This document shows, piece after piece, positions 14,022-20,462 of a stretch of DNA of 22,058 nt; position 1 is the first letter of the stretch; each line of letters begins with the position of its first letter. The notes under the pieces are model-generated. The model did no database searches. It had not been told where the DNA came from and saw nothing but the letters and a program-made list of their open reading frames with translations. The stretch spans positions 48,561 through 70,618 of the forward strand of contig HF999641.1 in assembly GCA_000434055.1 (NCBI GenBank), read 5' to 3'. The translations under genes were made by a program, and so were the position numbers. The DNA comes from Ruminococcus sp. CAG:488. GTDB lineage: Bacteria > Bacillota > Clostridia > Oscillospirales > Acutalibacteraceae.

Positions 14022-14920
14022 ATGAATAAAGAGGCTTTTAAGCGTTCGTTTCGTATTATAAAAAGAAAAAAATGGCCCATCGTTTTAGCCGTCTTGATTG
14101 TAATTGCGGTGATATCGGCACCGATCGTTTCAAATGCCGTCGCTCTGCACAAAAGATACACGGCCAAAAGTCCCATTGCTCTCTCGAGCATCTATGTCAA
14201 AAAACAGATCAGAATAAAATCAACCTGATTGCTCACAGAGGCTTTTCCTGTCAGGCGCCCGAGAACACCATTGCGGCAATTAAAAAAGCCGCAGAATACG
14301 GCTTCGACACAGTTGAAATCGACATAAGACAAACCGCCGACAGCGTTTGGGTTGTTTCTCACGATGCCGACATCAAGGGCATGACAGACAAGAGCGGTAA
14401 AATTTCGTCCTATACGTACTATGATCTGATAACCGCCGACATTGATAACGGCGCAAATCACAAAAACTACGGCGGATTAAAAATCGCTACCCTTAACCAA
14501 ATGCTTCAGGCTTGCCTTGCAAACAACGTCAAACCGATGATAGAAATAAAGGACTATACCGACGAGGGACTTGACACACTGCTGCAAATCATCGACAAAA
14601 ACGGCTTCACCGAGTCCTGCTCGGTAATCTCGTTTGACCGAAACGCCTTAAACAAGGTCAGAGAGCGCAATGGCAAGATAGAACTCTATGCACTCGTCTC
14701 GAAGCTCGACAAGGATACTCTTAAACAGTGTCTTGACGACCCGACGATCGGCGTCAGCTTCAACGGACATCAGAGGATCAATAACGAGAAGAAGATCAAG
14801 CAGCTCAGAGACGCCGGAATACCCCTCGCCTGTTGGACGGTTGACGATAAGGAAACCATGCGGAAATATTACGAAATGGGCATCACAACATTCGTAACGA
14901 ACAGGATTTATAAGAAATAA
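14022..14920 (+). pseudogene. Glycerophosphodiester phosphodiesterase, frameshifted
   Basis: Hydrolyses glycerophosphodiesters to glycerol-3-phosphate and an alcohol. The reading frame from ATG 14022 (site GGAGG) gives a basic start and a membrane anchor (about 18-36, WPIVLAVLIVIAVISAPIV) but stops at 14228. The GDPD domain continues without a gap in the -1 frame to 14920. Joining the frames at the six-A run 14199-14204 gives about 299 residues, a normal size. Domain motifs are intact: LIAHRGFSCQAPENT, VEIDIRQTAD, VVSHD, MIEIKDY and ACWTVDD. One extra A in the run would restore the frame, so a one-base deletion, an assembly error or slippage could explain it. No ribosome-binding site was seen for the downstream part alone; its upstream in-frame translation before about 14205 does not resemble the family. 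Confidence 0.85.
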
Positions 14921-14925
14921 AAAAC

Positions 14926-14976
14926 GAGAAAACGCTGTGCATACCTTTTTGATATGCACAGCGTCTTTGCTCTTTT
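14926..14976. terminator. Bidirectional terminator between phosphodiesterase and ferredoxin
   Basis: ACGCTGTGCATA and TATGCACAGCGT form a perfect 12-base-pair stem. The minus-strand side is followed by TTTTCTCGTTTTTT, the plus-strand side by CTTTGCTCTTTT. It serves both convergent genes. Confidence 0.85.
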
Positions 14977-15048
14977 ATTATGTTTTTTGAAGCGAATCAT
15001 ATTGTGGAATGATTTCAGCCGCTTCGCTTAAACATCACAAAGCTTTAA

Positions 15049-15219
15049 TTATTCCTCTACAGGTGCTCCGACCGGGCAAACATCGGCACAAGCGCCGCAG
15101 GATGCACAAGCATCAGCGTCAATCTCATACTTGCCGTCGCCTTCGGAAATAGCGCCTACCGGGCACTCAGCCTCGCAAGCACCGCAAGCGATACAGTCGT
15201 CTGTAATCTTAAAAGCCAT
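15049..15219 (-). CDS. 2[4Fe-4S] clostridial-type ferredoxin
   Basis: Small soluble low-potential electron carrier of anaerobic metabolism. 56 residues, typical. Two cluster motifs are seen: CIACGACEAECP and CASCGACADVCP, each C-x2-C-x2-C-x3-C-P, in a protein beginning MAFKITDDCIACGACEAE. The acidic composition is also typical. The open frame continues further upstream, but the ATG at 15219 is preceded by AAGGAGGT and by a promoter, and matches homologue N-termini, so it is the start. Monocistronic. Its electron-transfer partners are not in the window. Confidence 0.96.
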   Translation of the reverse strand: MAFKITDDCIACGACEAECPVGAISEGDGKYEIDADACASCGACADVCPVGAPVEE

Positions 15220-15252
15220 TGTTGTTACCTCCTTGCTGGTTGATTTGACTTT

Positions 15253-15280
15253 ATTGTAACATATTCTTTCAAAAAAGCAA
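15253..15280 (-). promoter_or_regulatory. Sigma-A promoter of the ferredoxin gene
   Basis: Minus strand TTGCTT, 16 bases, TACAAT with an upstream TG (extended -10), about 34 bases before the ATG. Confidence 0.7.
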
Positions 15281-15320
15281 GAGTTTTTACAAATTATTTT
15301 CATGGAAAATGTTATTATTT

Positions 15321-16277
15321 TTACTCGATTTTTATGCCTGTATAGTAATGCTCCAATATCTCCTGCCAATCCGAGCCCTGACGAGCCATATAGTCCGCTC
15401 CGTACTGACTCATGCCGACCATGTGACCGTTGCCGATGATTTTGACCGTAAACCTGCCGTTCTTGCAGCTTATCGTGAAATTTCTGCTCGGCAGTCCGAG
15501 TGCTTTTTTTATATCGTTACCGTCAACCTTTGTACCGCCTATTTCAACGGAACGCACAAATCCCGTGTCGGTTTTATCCGTCTTGCCGATCCATTTTTCG
15601 GCGTTCTCGGGCAGTTCGACCCCGTCGATTATCCTGATTGCGGAAAGGAATTTATCCTTGTCATAGCCCATCGTTGTTTCATAGTCGGGCGAAAGCCTGT
15701 CGCCGTCGCTTGTGACCGATTGAAGATAAGCGATATCCTCGCCCCAAACGGTTTTTGCGCTCTCGGTTTTGCCGCTGCATATATCATGATATGCCGCAAG
15801 AATCGGCTTCCCGTCATAAGTCATCCTTTTCCCGAGCACCTCATCAACGAGCCTTTCCGCCTTTTTTTCGTAGCTGTCATACTTGTCTCCCCATTTTTTC
15901 TTTCTTGCCTCACTGTTGAGATAGCCTTGATGCGTTTTTGAATCGTCGGATATATCCGCTCCGTTCAAGTCGTCCTTGTTTGCCTTTTCCTTGCAGTAAA
16001 GCGCATAGGTATAGCACGCAACCGCCTGCGCCTTGAGTGCTTCATCGTGACTTTCGAGATTCATTTCCGCCGCCAGTGCTCCGACGGTATATTCCTTTAT
16101 ATCGGTTTTTTCGACCTTACCGCTCTCGCTTTTCATAACGCTTATAATGTCGCTTTCCGTATTTACGGACGGCTTATTGCTGACAATTACCGTTTTTTTC
16201 GGCTTTTCCATTGCCGTCAGCGGCAGAATTATCATCGCCGCCATCAGCACCGAACAAAGTATCAGGTATTTCCTCAT
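15321..16277 (-). CDS. spoIID: Stage II sporulation protein D (lytic transglycosylase)
   Basis: Cleaves septal peptidoglycan glycan strands during engulfment, in the mother cell, as part of the SpoIID-SpoIIM-SpoIIP machine. 318 residues, family-typical. One N-terminal membrane anchor (about 4-22) and a SpoIID domain (about 60-315). Catalytic Glu71 is in VGALAAEMN, matching the Glu of Bacillus SpoIID; YHDICSGKTES and GHMVGMSQYGAD are the other family blocks. ATG at 16277 has GGGAGGA upstream. A sigma-E-like promoter precedes it, in agreement with sigma-E control in Bacillus. LytB/amidase-enhancer relatives share the domain, but length, membrane anchor and promoter favour SpoIID. Confidence 0.92.
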   Translation of the reverse strand: MRKYLILCSVLMAAMIILPLTAMEKPKKTVIVSNKPSVNTESDIISVMKSESGKVEKTDIKEYTVGALAAEMNLESHDEALKAQAVACYTYALYCKEKANKDDLNGADISDDSKTHQGYLNSEARKKKWGDKYDSYEKKAERLVDEVLGKRMTYDGKPILAAYHDICSGKTESAKTVWGEDIAYLQSVTSDGDRLSPDYETTMGYDKDKFLSAIRIIDGVELPENAEKWIGKTDKTDTGFVRSVEIGGTKVDGNDIKKALGLPSRNFTISCKNGRFTVKIIGNGHMVGMSQYGADYMARQGSDWQEILEHYYTGIKIE

Positions 16278-16297
16278 TGTTCATTCCTCCCGAAGAA

Positions 16298-16326
16298 ATA
16301 CTATGCGGACAAGTCGGTACATATGA
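16298..16326 (-). promoter_or_regulatory. Candidate sigma-E promoter of spoIID
   Basis: Minus strand TCATATG (6 of 7 to KMATATT), 14-base spacer, CATAGTAT (6 of 8 to CATACANT), 20 bases before the ATG. The 14-base spacing is the sigma-E norm. Confidence 0.6.
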
Positions 16327-16327
16327 A

Positions 16328-16355
16328 AAGAAGCACCGAAAAATCAGTGCTTCTT
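16328..16355 (-). terminator. Terminator overlapping the last codons of the membrane-protein gene
   Basis: Minus strand AAGAAGCAC and GTGCTTCTT form a perfect 9-base-pair stem. The loop contains the stop codon at 16344-16346 and the stem encodes the last Lys-Lys-His. The T tract after it is short, so termination may be partial. Confidence 0.65.
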
Positions 16356-16880
16356 AAATAACTTTCTGAATTGCTTCTGCCATTTTCTGTAATATGCTAT
16401 TTCAAGCTTTTCAATTGCAATGTCATACATTATGAATGCCGCGAGTCCGAGCACGACGAGCAACGGAATCATAAATCCCTGCGTATCCTCCAAAAGCTCG
16501 GTCGATATGCCGAAAACGTGCATTATTATATAATATGTCGCAACCGTTACCCCGACAAAAAAAACTGCCTTTACTATATAGCCGACAATTTTCGGCAGCT
16601 TGTCAAAGAGAATTTTTAACAGCGGATAATAGCCTATCAGTGCTATGTAGATAGCCACCGCTTCCTTCTCGGGGACAACAAGTGCGCTGACTATCGCAGT
16701 GCCGAAATAGACGCCGAGGCCCCATTTCCAGTCACATTCAATTCTCATAAACATTACGAGTATCGCCGCCATGGCAGGAATCGCATATGTCAAAAAAGGA
16801 ATGACCGAGGAGAGCATCATCAGCGCCGCCGAAAGTCCGATGCACATTCCGCCCAGAGCCGTTTTTACCGTATTTTTCAT
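16344..16880 (-). CDS. Multi-pass membrane protein of unknown function
   Basis: 178 residues with about five or six membrane segments (near 8-28, 32-50, 55-72, 75-92, 100-120, 138-155) and a basic cytoplasmic C-terminus (YYRKWQKQFRKLFKKH). The layout and the N-terminal ALGGMCIGLSAALMMLSS pattern resemble small substrate-binding S components of ECF transporters or DUF2232 proteins, but no ligand motif is recognisable, so this is only a hint. It lies 10 bases after the J-domain-like gene and is the last gene of the four-gene operon. The ATG at 16880 has a weak GGTGA site, which suggests dependence on translation of the gene before it. Confidence 0.72.
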   Translation of the reverse strand: MKNTVKTALGGMCIGLSAALMMLSSVIPFLTYAIPAMAAILVMFMRIECDWKWGLGVYFGTAIVSALVVPEKEAVAIYIALIGYYPLLKILFDKLPKIVGYIVKAVFFVGVTVATYYIIMHVFGISTELLEDTQGFMIPLLVVLGLAAFIMYDIAIEKLEIAYYRKWQKQFRKLFKKH

Positions 16881-16890
16881 ATCATCACCG

Positions 16891-17484
16891 TCAACAGCAT
16901 CTTATAAGGTCGCCGCCCATACATTCGCAGCAGCAATCGGCGCACATGAGCGACGAACAGATATTGCAAGGGCTGCAGCAACCGTCGTTATCTTCATTCT
17001 GCCTGTTCCTTCTGAAATCACCCTTCGACTCACGCTCAAGCTGATTGAATGCGGCTTCATACTCCGAATTGCCGGGCTCCATCTCCTTGGCTTTCCGAAA
17101 GTTTTCAAGTGCACTCTCCAGCCAGCCTTTTCTGTGCTGAATCGTACCTTTGAGATAGTACCATTCGGCATTTCTGCGCTGATAAGGTATTCCGTCGAGC
17201 AGCATTTCCGCATCGTCTATTCTGCCGCTGTTGAGCTTGGCTCTTATATCGCCGAATTCCGAGGTCTGTCCGCCTGCTGCGCCGGCTCCGTAGCCCGAAT
17301 CGGCATAGGAGGTATTTGCTTTGTTGCTGCCGAAATTGTTGATTATAAAATCATAAGCATCGTTTAACTCGTCCATTTTCGCTTGATTTTCGCTGTATCG
17401 GCGAGCCTTGTCGCGGTATGCTCTTTTTATCTCGTCCATGCTTGCCGACGACGTAACGCCGAGCACTTCATACGGATTTTTCAC
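16891..17484 (-). CDS. J-domain-like/TPR protein lacking HPD, with Cys-rich tail
   Basis: About 197 residues. Residues 1-50 (KNPYEVLGVTSSASMDEIKRAYRDKARRY) are clearly J-domain-derived, but the HPD tripeptide that activates Hsp70 is missing: after KARRY the sequence goes straight to SENQAKMDELNDAYDFI, so HPD and the usual loop of about ten or more residues are gone. A Gly/Ser linker leads to TPR-like helices (about 80-145, including AEWYYLKGTIQHRKGWLESA). The C-terminal 29 residues have 11 cysteines and the motif CECMGGDLIRCC. Hsp70 stimulation is unlikely; a scaffold or metal-binding role is possible. Start: GTG at 17484, 9 bases after AAGGAGG; the TTG at 17493 directly abuts that site. It overlaps the DUF5685 gene by 17 bases. 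Confidence 0.85.
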   Translation of the reverse strand: MKNPYEVLGVTSSASMDEIKRAYRDKARRYSENQAKMDELNDAYDFIINNFGSNKANTSYADSGYGAGAAGGQTSEFGDIRAKLNSGRIDDAEMLLDGIPYQRRNAEWYYLKGTIQHRKGWLESALENFRKAKEMEPGNSEYEAAFNQLERESKGDFRRNRQNEDNDGCCSPCNICSSLMCADCCCECMGGDLIRCC

Positions 17485-18325
17485 AACATTCAACCTCCTT
17501 GTAAATTACTTTTTTTGCGGAACATTCCGTTCCGTAAACAAGCACGTTATCTATTATATCACGAAATCTGTAAATTTCCAGCTTATTCAAGTTATTTATT
17601 GCTTCTCCGACAGTAAGCGACAACATTCTCTCACAGGTTTCCTTGAAATCCGGCATATTATATCGCTTTTTCAGCGGATTGAAGCTTCCCGTTCTGATAT
17701 CGTCCCCGCAGTCGTCAACCGCGTCAATAAGATAAACCCAGCGGCCAAGGAAATAGCCGAGCCTGTTCAGCGCTGTGTTGTCCGACGCTTCAATGTCGGT
17801 CGAGACCATCTCGGCAAGCATTTTTGCGCTTGCGTCCGCCGCCTCGTCAACGCCGGCATTTCTTTTCTCCGCCTCTGCCTGCTCCTTAATGAGCTTTCCC
17901 AGCTTTTCGGCGATCACGGGATTGTTTTTCTTCGCCTTTTTATATATATGATTGGCATAGGGCATCAGCATTTTGCAAAGCAATTTTTTGAAAAATTTAC
18001 TGTCTGCGATGTTATCCCTGATTTTATAATAAAACGTTAGCATGGAAACATCGGCGGTGTATGCTATATCAACGCTGCTGCCCGAGCAATCGTAGCATCT
18101 TTTTACGGGATTAAACGAGCAGTGCGATTTTTTCATGCACACTCTGTTTTCCCTGACCGCCATTCGCAGAATTGCAAGAAAAGTGAAATCATACGACAGT
18201 GTAAGCCTTGCAAGCAAGCCGTAACGCTTGCCTATCGACTTGCAAAGCGAGCAATAAACGCCCTTGTACATATCATAATCCTTGAATTTCATTTCTGGCC
18301 TGTACGCCCTGACATACCCAAGCAA
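17468..18325 (-). CDS. DUF5685 family protein
   Basis: 285 residues, soluble, mostly helical. It begins MLGYVRAYRPEMKFKDYDMY and then has Cys-rich segments, YCSLCKS (24-30) and CMKKSHCSFNPVKRCYDC (63-80), likely to bind metal. Two Asp motifs follow: KIRDNIADS (101-109) and LIDAVDDCGDDIRTG (199-213). These resemble the paired Asp-rich sites of all-helical isoprenoid synthases such as phytoene/squalene synthase; the similarity is my inference from motif layout, and the biochemical role of DUF5685 is not known to me. TTG start at 18325 has GAGGAAGTGG upstream. It starts 12 bases after the zinc-ribbon gene and overlaps the J-domain-like gene, so translation is coupled. Confidence 0.82.
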   Translation of the reverse strand: MLGYVRAYRPEMKFKDYDMYKGVYCSLCKSIGKRYGLLARLTLSYDFTFLAILRMAVRENRVCMKKSHCSFNPVKRCYDCSGSSVDIAYTADVSMLTFYYKIRDNIADSKFFKKLLCKMLMPYANHIYKKAKKNNPVIAEKLGKLIKEQAEAEKRNAGVDEAADASAKMLAEMVSTDIEASDNTALNRLGYFLGRWVYLIDAVDDCGDDIRTGSFNPLKKRYNMPDFKETCERMLSLTVGEAINNLNKLEIYRFRDIIDNVLVYGTECSAKKVIYKEVECCEKSV

Positions 18326-18337
18326 ATGTCCACTTCC

Positions 18338-18787
18338 TCAGAACAAAATATGAATACTGAATTTATTTCCGCAAATCGGGCAGGTTATGTTCCGCTTGCC
18401 GCGCTTTTTTGAAAGGCGCAGATTTTCACCGCAATTCGGACAAACTCTGAACCTGTGTGTTTTGAAATACTTAAATCTCAAGCCCTGCCTTTTGAACCAG
18501 CGCTTCATCTTTCGAAAGCTCTCGGTATAATTGGTTCTGACAAGCAAATTGTCAAACCATTCACCCTCGCGGCGGCGCTTTTCGATATTTTTCGACAGCA
18601 CACGGAAAACCGCAAAGACGAAAACAGCAAGAGCCAGAACATAGAAGATATAATAAGCTATTCGATTACGCATAAACGAGCCTATACCGTTGAGAAGAAG
18701 ATTTAATAAAATCAAAAATCCCGTCAGCTTGTCAAGCCCGTACCTGCCGCACATGAAGTTATATAATTTTTGCATAAAACTGTTCAT
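18338..18787 (-). CDS. Membrane protein with C-terminal zinc ribbon
   Basis: 149 residues. Two membrane segments (about 20-37 and 43-63) are followed by a basic cytoplasmic region (KRWFKRQGLRFKYFKTH) and a zinc ribbon, CPNCGENLRLSKKRGKRN with the second knuckle CPICGNKF. The strongly basic ribbon could bind nucleic acid or an acidic protein. No enzyme motif was found, and the family was not recognised by name. ATG at 18787 lacks a clear ribosome-binding site; an alternative ATG four codons on is no better. First gene of the operon that continues with the DUF5685, J-domain-like and multi-pass membrane genes; its promoter overlaps that of the divergent FliB-family gene. Confidence 0.75.
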   Translation of the reverse strand: MNSFMQKLYNFMCGRYGLDKLTGFLILLNLLLNGIGSFMRNRIAYYIFYVLALAVFVFAVFRVLSKNIEKRRREGEWFDNLLVRTNYTESFRKMKRWFKRQGLRFKYFKTHRFRVCPNCGENLRLSKKRGKRNITCPICGNKFSIHILF

Positions 18788-18834
18788 TTATAATTAACCC
18801 GCTTTCAGGCTTTGATAACCGTATCGGTTTACGC

Positions 18835-18863
18835 TATATATTATACTTGACATTTAATTGCAA
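18835..18863 (-). promoter_or_regulatory. Candidate promoter of the zinc-ribbon/DUF5685 operon
   Basis: Minus strand TTGCAA, 17 bases, TATATA, 48 bases before the ATG. It overlaps the divergent FliB-family promoter. Confidence 0.5.
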
Positions 18864-18874
18864 GGTGTTACAAT
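18847..18874 (+). promoter_or_regulatory. Sigma-A promoter of the FliB-family gene
   Basis: Perfect TTGACA, 16 bases, TACAAT with upstream TG (extended -10), 60 bases before the ATG at 18934. Confidence 0.75.
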
Positions 18875-18933
18875 TTTATTAACAATTTTAAAAAGAACAG
18901 CGTTTTTACTGTTAAGGAACGGAAGAACAAGCG

Positions 18934-19911
18934 ATGAAAAAAGTAAAACCAAAATATTTTGATGCTTTTAAATGCGTTGCCGACCGCTGTCCCGACACCT
19001 GCTGTGCCGGCTGGGACGTAGAGATCGACGATGCTTCGGCTGAGAATTACAAAAATGAAAGTGGCGGCTTGAAGCAATATTTTGACAGGCACCTGACGAC
19101 GGACGAGGACGGATATATTTTCTCTCTCGAGAACGGCCGCTGTCCCCTGCTCAGTGAAAACAACCTTTGCCGAATTCAGCTTGAGAAGGGCGAAGCGGCG
19201 CTTTGCGACACTTGCCGGCTTTTTCCGAGATACTTCGACGATTACGGCGAAATTCGTGAGACGGGTCTCGGGCTCGGCTGCCCCGAAGCGGCAAAAATTC
19301 TTCTGTCTCCCGAAACGGACGTGAGCCTTGACAGGACGGTTGAAAGCCCGGACAGAATATATAACCTGCTGACGGAAAAGCGTAAGGAGTTTTTTGCGAT
19401 TCTCGACAACAAAAGCTTTGACCTTAAAATGAAGCTTTCCGCCGTGCTTTTCTCCGCCGCAGAATTTCAAAGCGATATTGACAAGGTTGACTTGCTCGGC
19501 GACGACAGCACCGTTGAGTTTTCCGAGTGCGTCAAGGTTCTCGAAAGGATGGAATATATCAGCGATGAGCGCAGAGAAAAGCTCATTTCCCTCTCGGACG
19601 AAAAAGCGATTTACCGCAACAGTGAAATATATTCCGACGATATAATCAGACTTTTCAAATATTACCTCATGCGGTACATGATGACGGCTTGCTTTGACCT
19701 CGACCTGCTTACAAAGATCAAGTACGGCATTTTTGCGTGTATCATCACCGAAAGGCTCTACGACAGCGTCCCCGAGCTGAGCTTTGACAGGCGTGTGCAT
19801 ATTCTTTACGGCTACTCGAAGGAGGTCGAATATTCGCAGGTAAACCTTGATATTCTCGACGCTTCCATGTATAATGATTTCACAGTAGCCGAGCTTATAA
19901 ATCTATTATAA
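18934..19911 (+). CDS. FliB family protein (putative protein lysine N-methylase)
   Basis: 325 residues. FliB of Salmonella is needed for N-methylation of flagellin lysines. The Cys-rich N-terminal half matches this family: FKCVADRCPDTCCAGWDV (Cys14, 19, 23, 24), then CPLLSENNLCRIQ, ALCDTCRLFPRYF and GLGCPEAAKILL. At least nine cysteines in this pattern suggest a metal or Fe-S centre. The C-terminal half (about 140-325) is helical and less conserved. No classical methyltransferase motif is visible. No flagellar gene is in the window, so the substrate may be another protein (inference). ATG at 18934 has AAGGAACGGAAG upstream. It is followed after 65 bases, without a terminator, by the ECF sigma gene. 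Confidence 0.83.
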   Translation: MKKVKPKYFDAFKCVADRCPDTCCAGWDVEIDDASAENYKNESGGLKQYFDRHLTTDEDGYIFSLENGRCPLLSENNLCRIQLEKGEAALCDTCRLFPRYFDDYGEIRETGLGLGCPEAAKILLSPETDVSLDRTVESPDRIYNLLTEKRKEFFAILDNKSFDLKMKLSAVLFSAAEFQSDIDKVDLLGDDSTVEFSECVKVLERMEYISDERREKLISLSDEKAIYRNSEIYSDDIIRLFKYYLMRYMMTACFDLDLLTKIKYGIFACIITERLYDSVPELSFDRRVHILYGYSKEVEYSQVNLDILDASMYNDFTVAELINLL

Positions 19912-19976
19912 AAAAATAATCCCCTTGCAATAATTCACATTGTCAAAACGTGTTATAGATGAAAGGAGGCAATATC

Positions 19977-20462
19977 ATGATATTTTTTATGTCGGGAAAG
20001 GACGCTTTCCCCTACGCATTTTCTCAGTTTACGGATACGGTCTACCGTGTTGCGGTACATAATTCGGCGAGACCTGCCGATGCGGAAGATATAACGCAGG
20101 CTGTATTTGTCAAGCTTCTTGAAAGTGAAAAGCATTTCAGAGGTGAGGAGCATCTGAAAGCATGGCTTATCCGTGTGACAATAAACCTTTGCCGTGACGA
20201 GCTGAGAAAAAACTCAAAAATCGTGCTTTGCGAGTCTCCTTTGCCGAATAACACGGCGCAGAAAGAGGATTCTGTCCTTGAAGCGGTCAGAGCGTTGCCC
20301 GAAAACTACCGCAACGCAGTTTACCTTCACTATTACGAGGGCTATACCGCCAAGGAAATCGGCAAAATTCTCGACGCAAAGCCGAACACCGTCCTTTCAT
20401 GGCTCAGCCGTGGCAGAGCTATGCTAAAGGAAGAAATGATCGGAGGTTTTGACGATGAATAA
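19977..20462 (+). CDS. ECF-type RNA polymerase sigma factor
   Basis: Group 4 sigma-70 factor. 161 residues, typical. Region 2 (about 10-70) includes the helix with ADAEDITQAVFVKLLES and AWLIRVTINLCRDELRK; region 4 (about 95-155) includes LPENYRNAVYLHYYEGYTAKEIG and the recognition helix KPNTVLSWLSRGRAMLKEEM. Start: an ATG at 19959 is part of the ribosome-binding region (ATGAAAGGAGG), so the in-frame ATG at 19977, 7 bases after GGAGG, is chosen. Its end overlaps the DUF4349 gene by 8 bases, the usual sigma/anti-sigma coupling. Its own promoter specificity cannot be told from this window. Confidence 0.92.
   Translation: MIFFMSGKDAFPYAFSQFTDTVYRVAVHNSARPADAEDITQAVFVKLLESEKHFRGEEHLKAWLIRVTINLCRDELRKNSKIVLCESPLPNNTAQKEDSVLEAVRALPENYRNAVYLHYYEGYTAKEIGKILDAKPNTVLSWLSRGRAMLKEEMIGGFDDE

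Noticed and set aside
14199..14205. Programmed -1 frameshift heptamer A-AAA-AAC in the phosphodiesterase gene
   Set aside because: The bases are present but in the wrong codon phase: zero-frame codons begin at 14199, while the heptamer needs them at 14200. No strong downstream stem was seen, so a mutation, error or slippage is more likely.
15220..15369. N-terminal extension of the ferredoxin frame up to 15369
   Set aside because: It would cross the ferredoxin promoter and Shine-Dalgarno and overlap spoIID; the 56-residue form is the standard ferredoxin.
15309..15941. 210-codon open frame on the plus strand opposite spoIID
   Set aside because: The minus-strand frame carries complete SpoIID motifs; the plus frame has no family features and its start region overlaps the end of spoIID.
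18868..19800. 310-codon open frame on the minus strand opposite the FliB-family gene
   Set aside because: It is fully antisense to a gene with clear family motifs, promoter and ribosome site; it has no recognisable domain and no ribosome-binding site.
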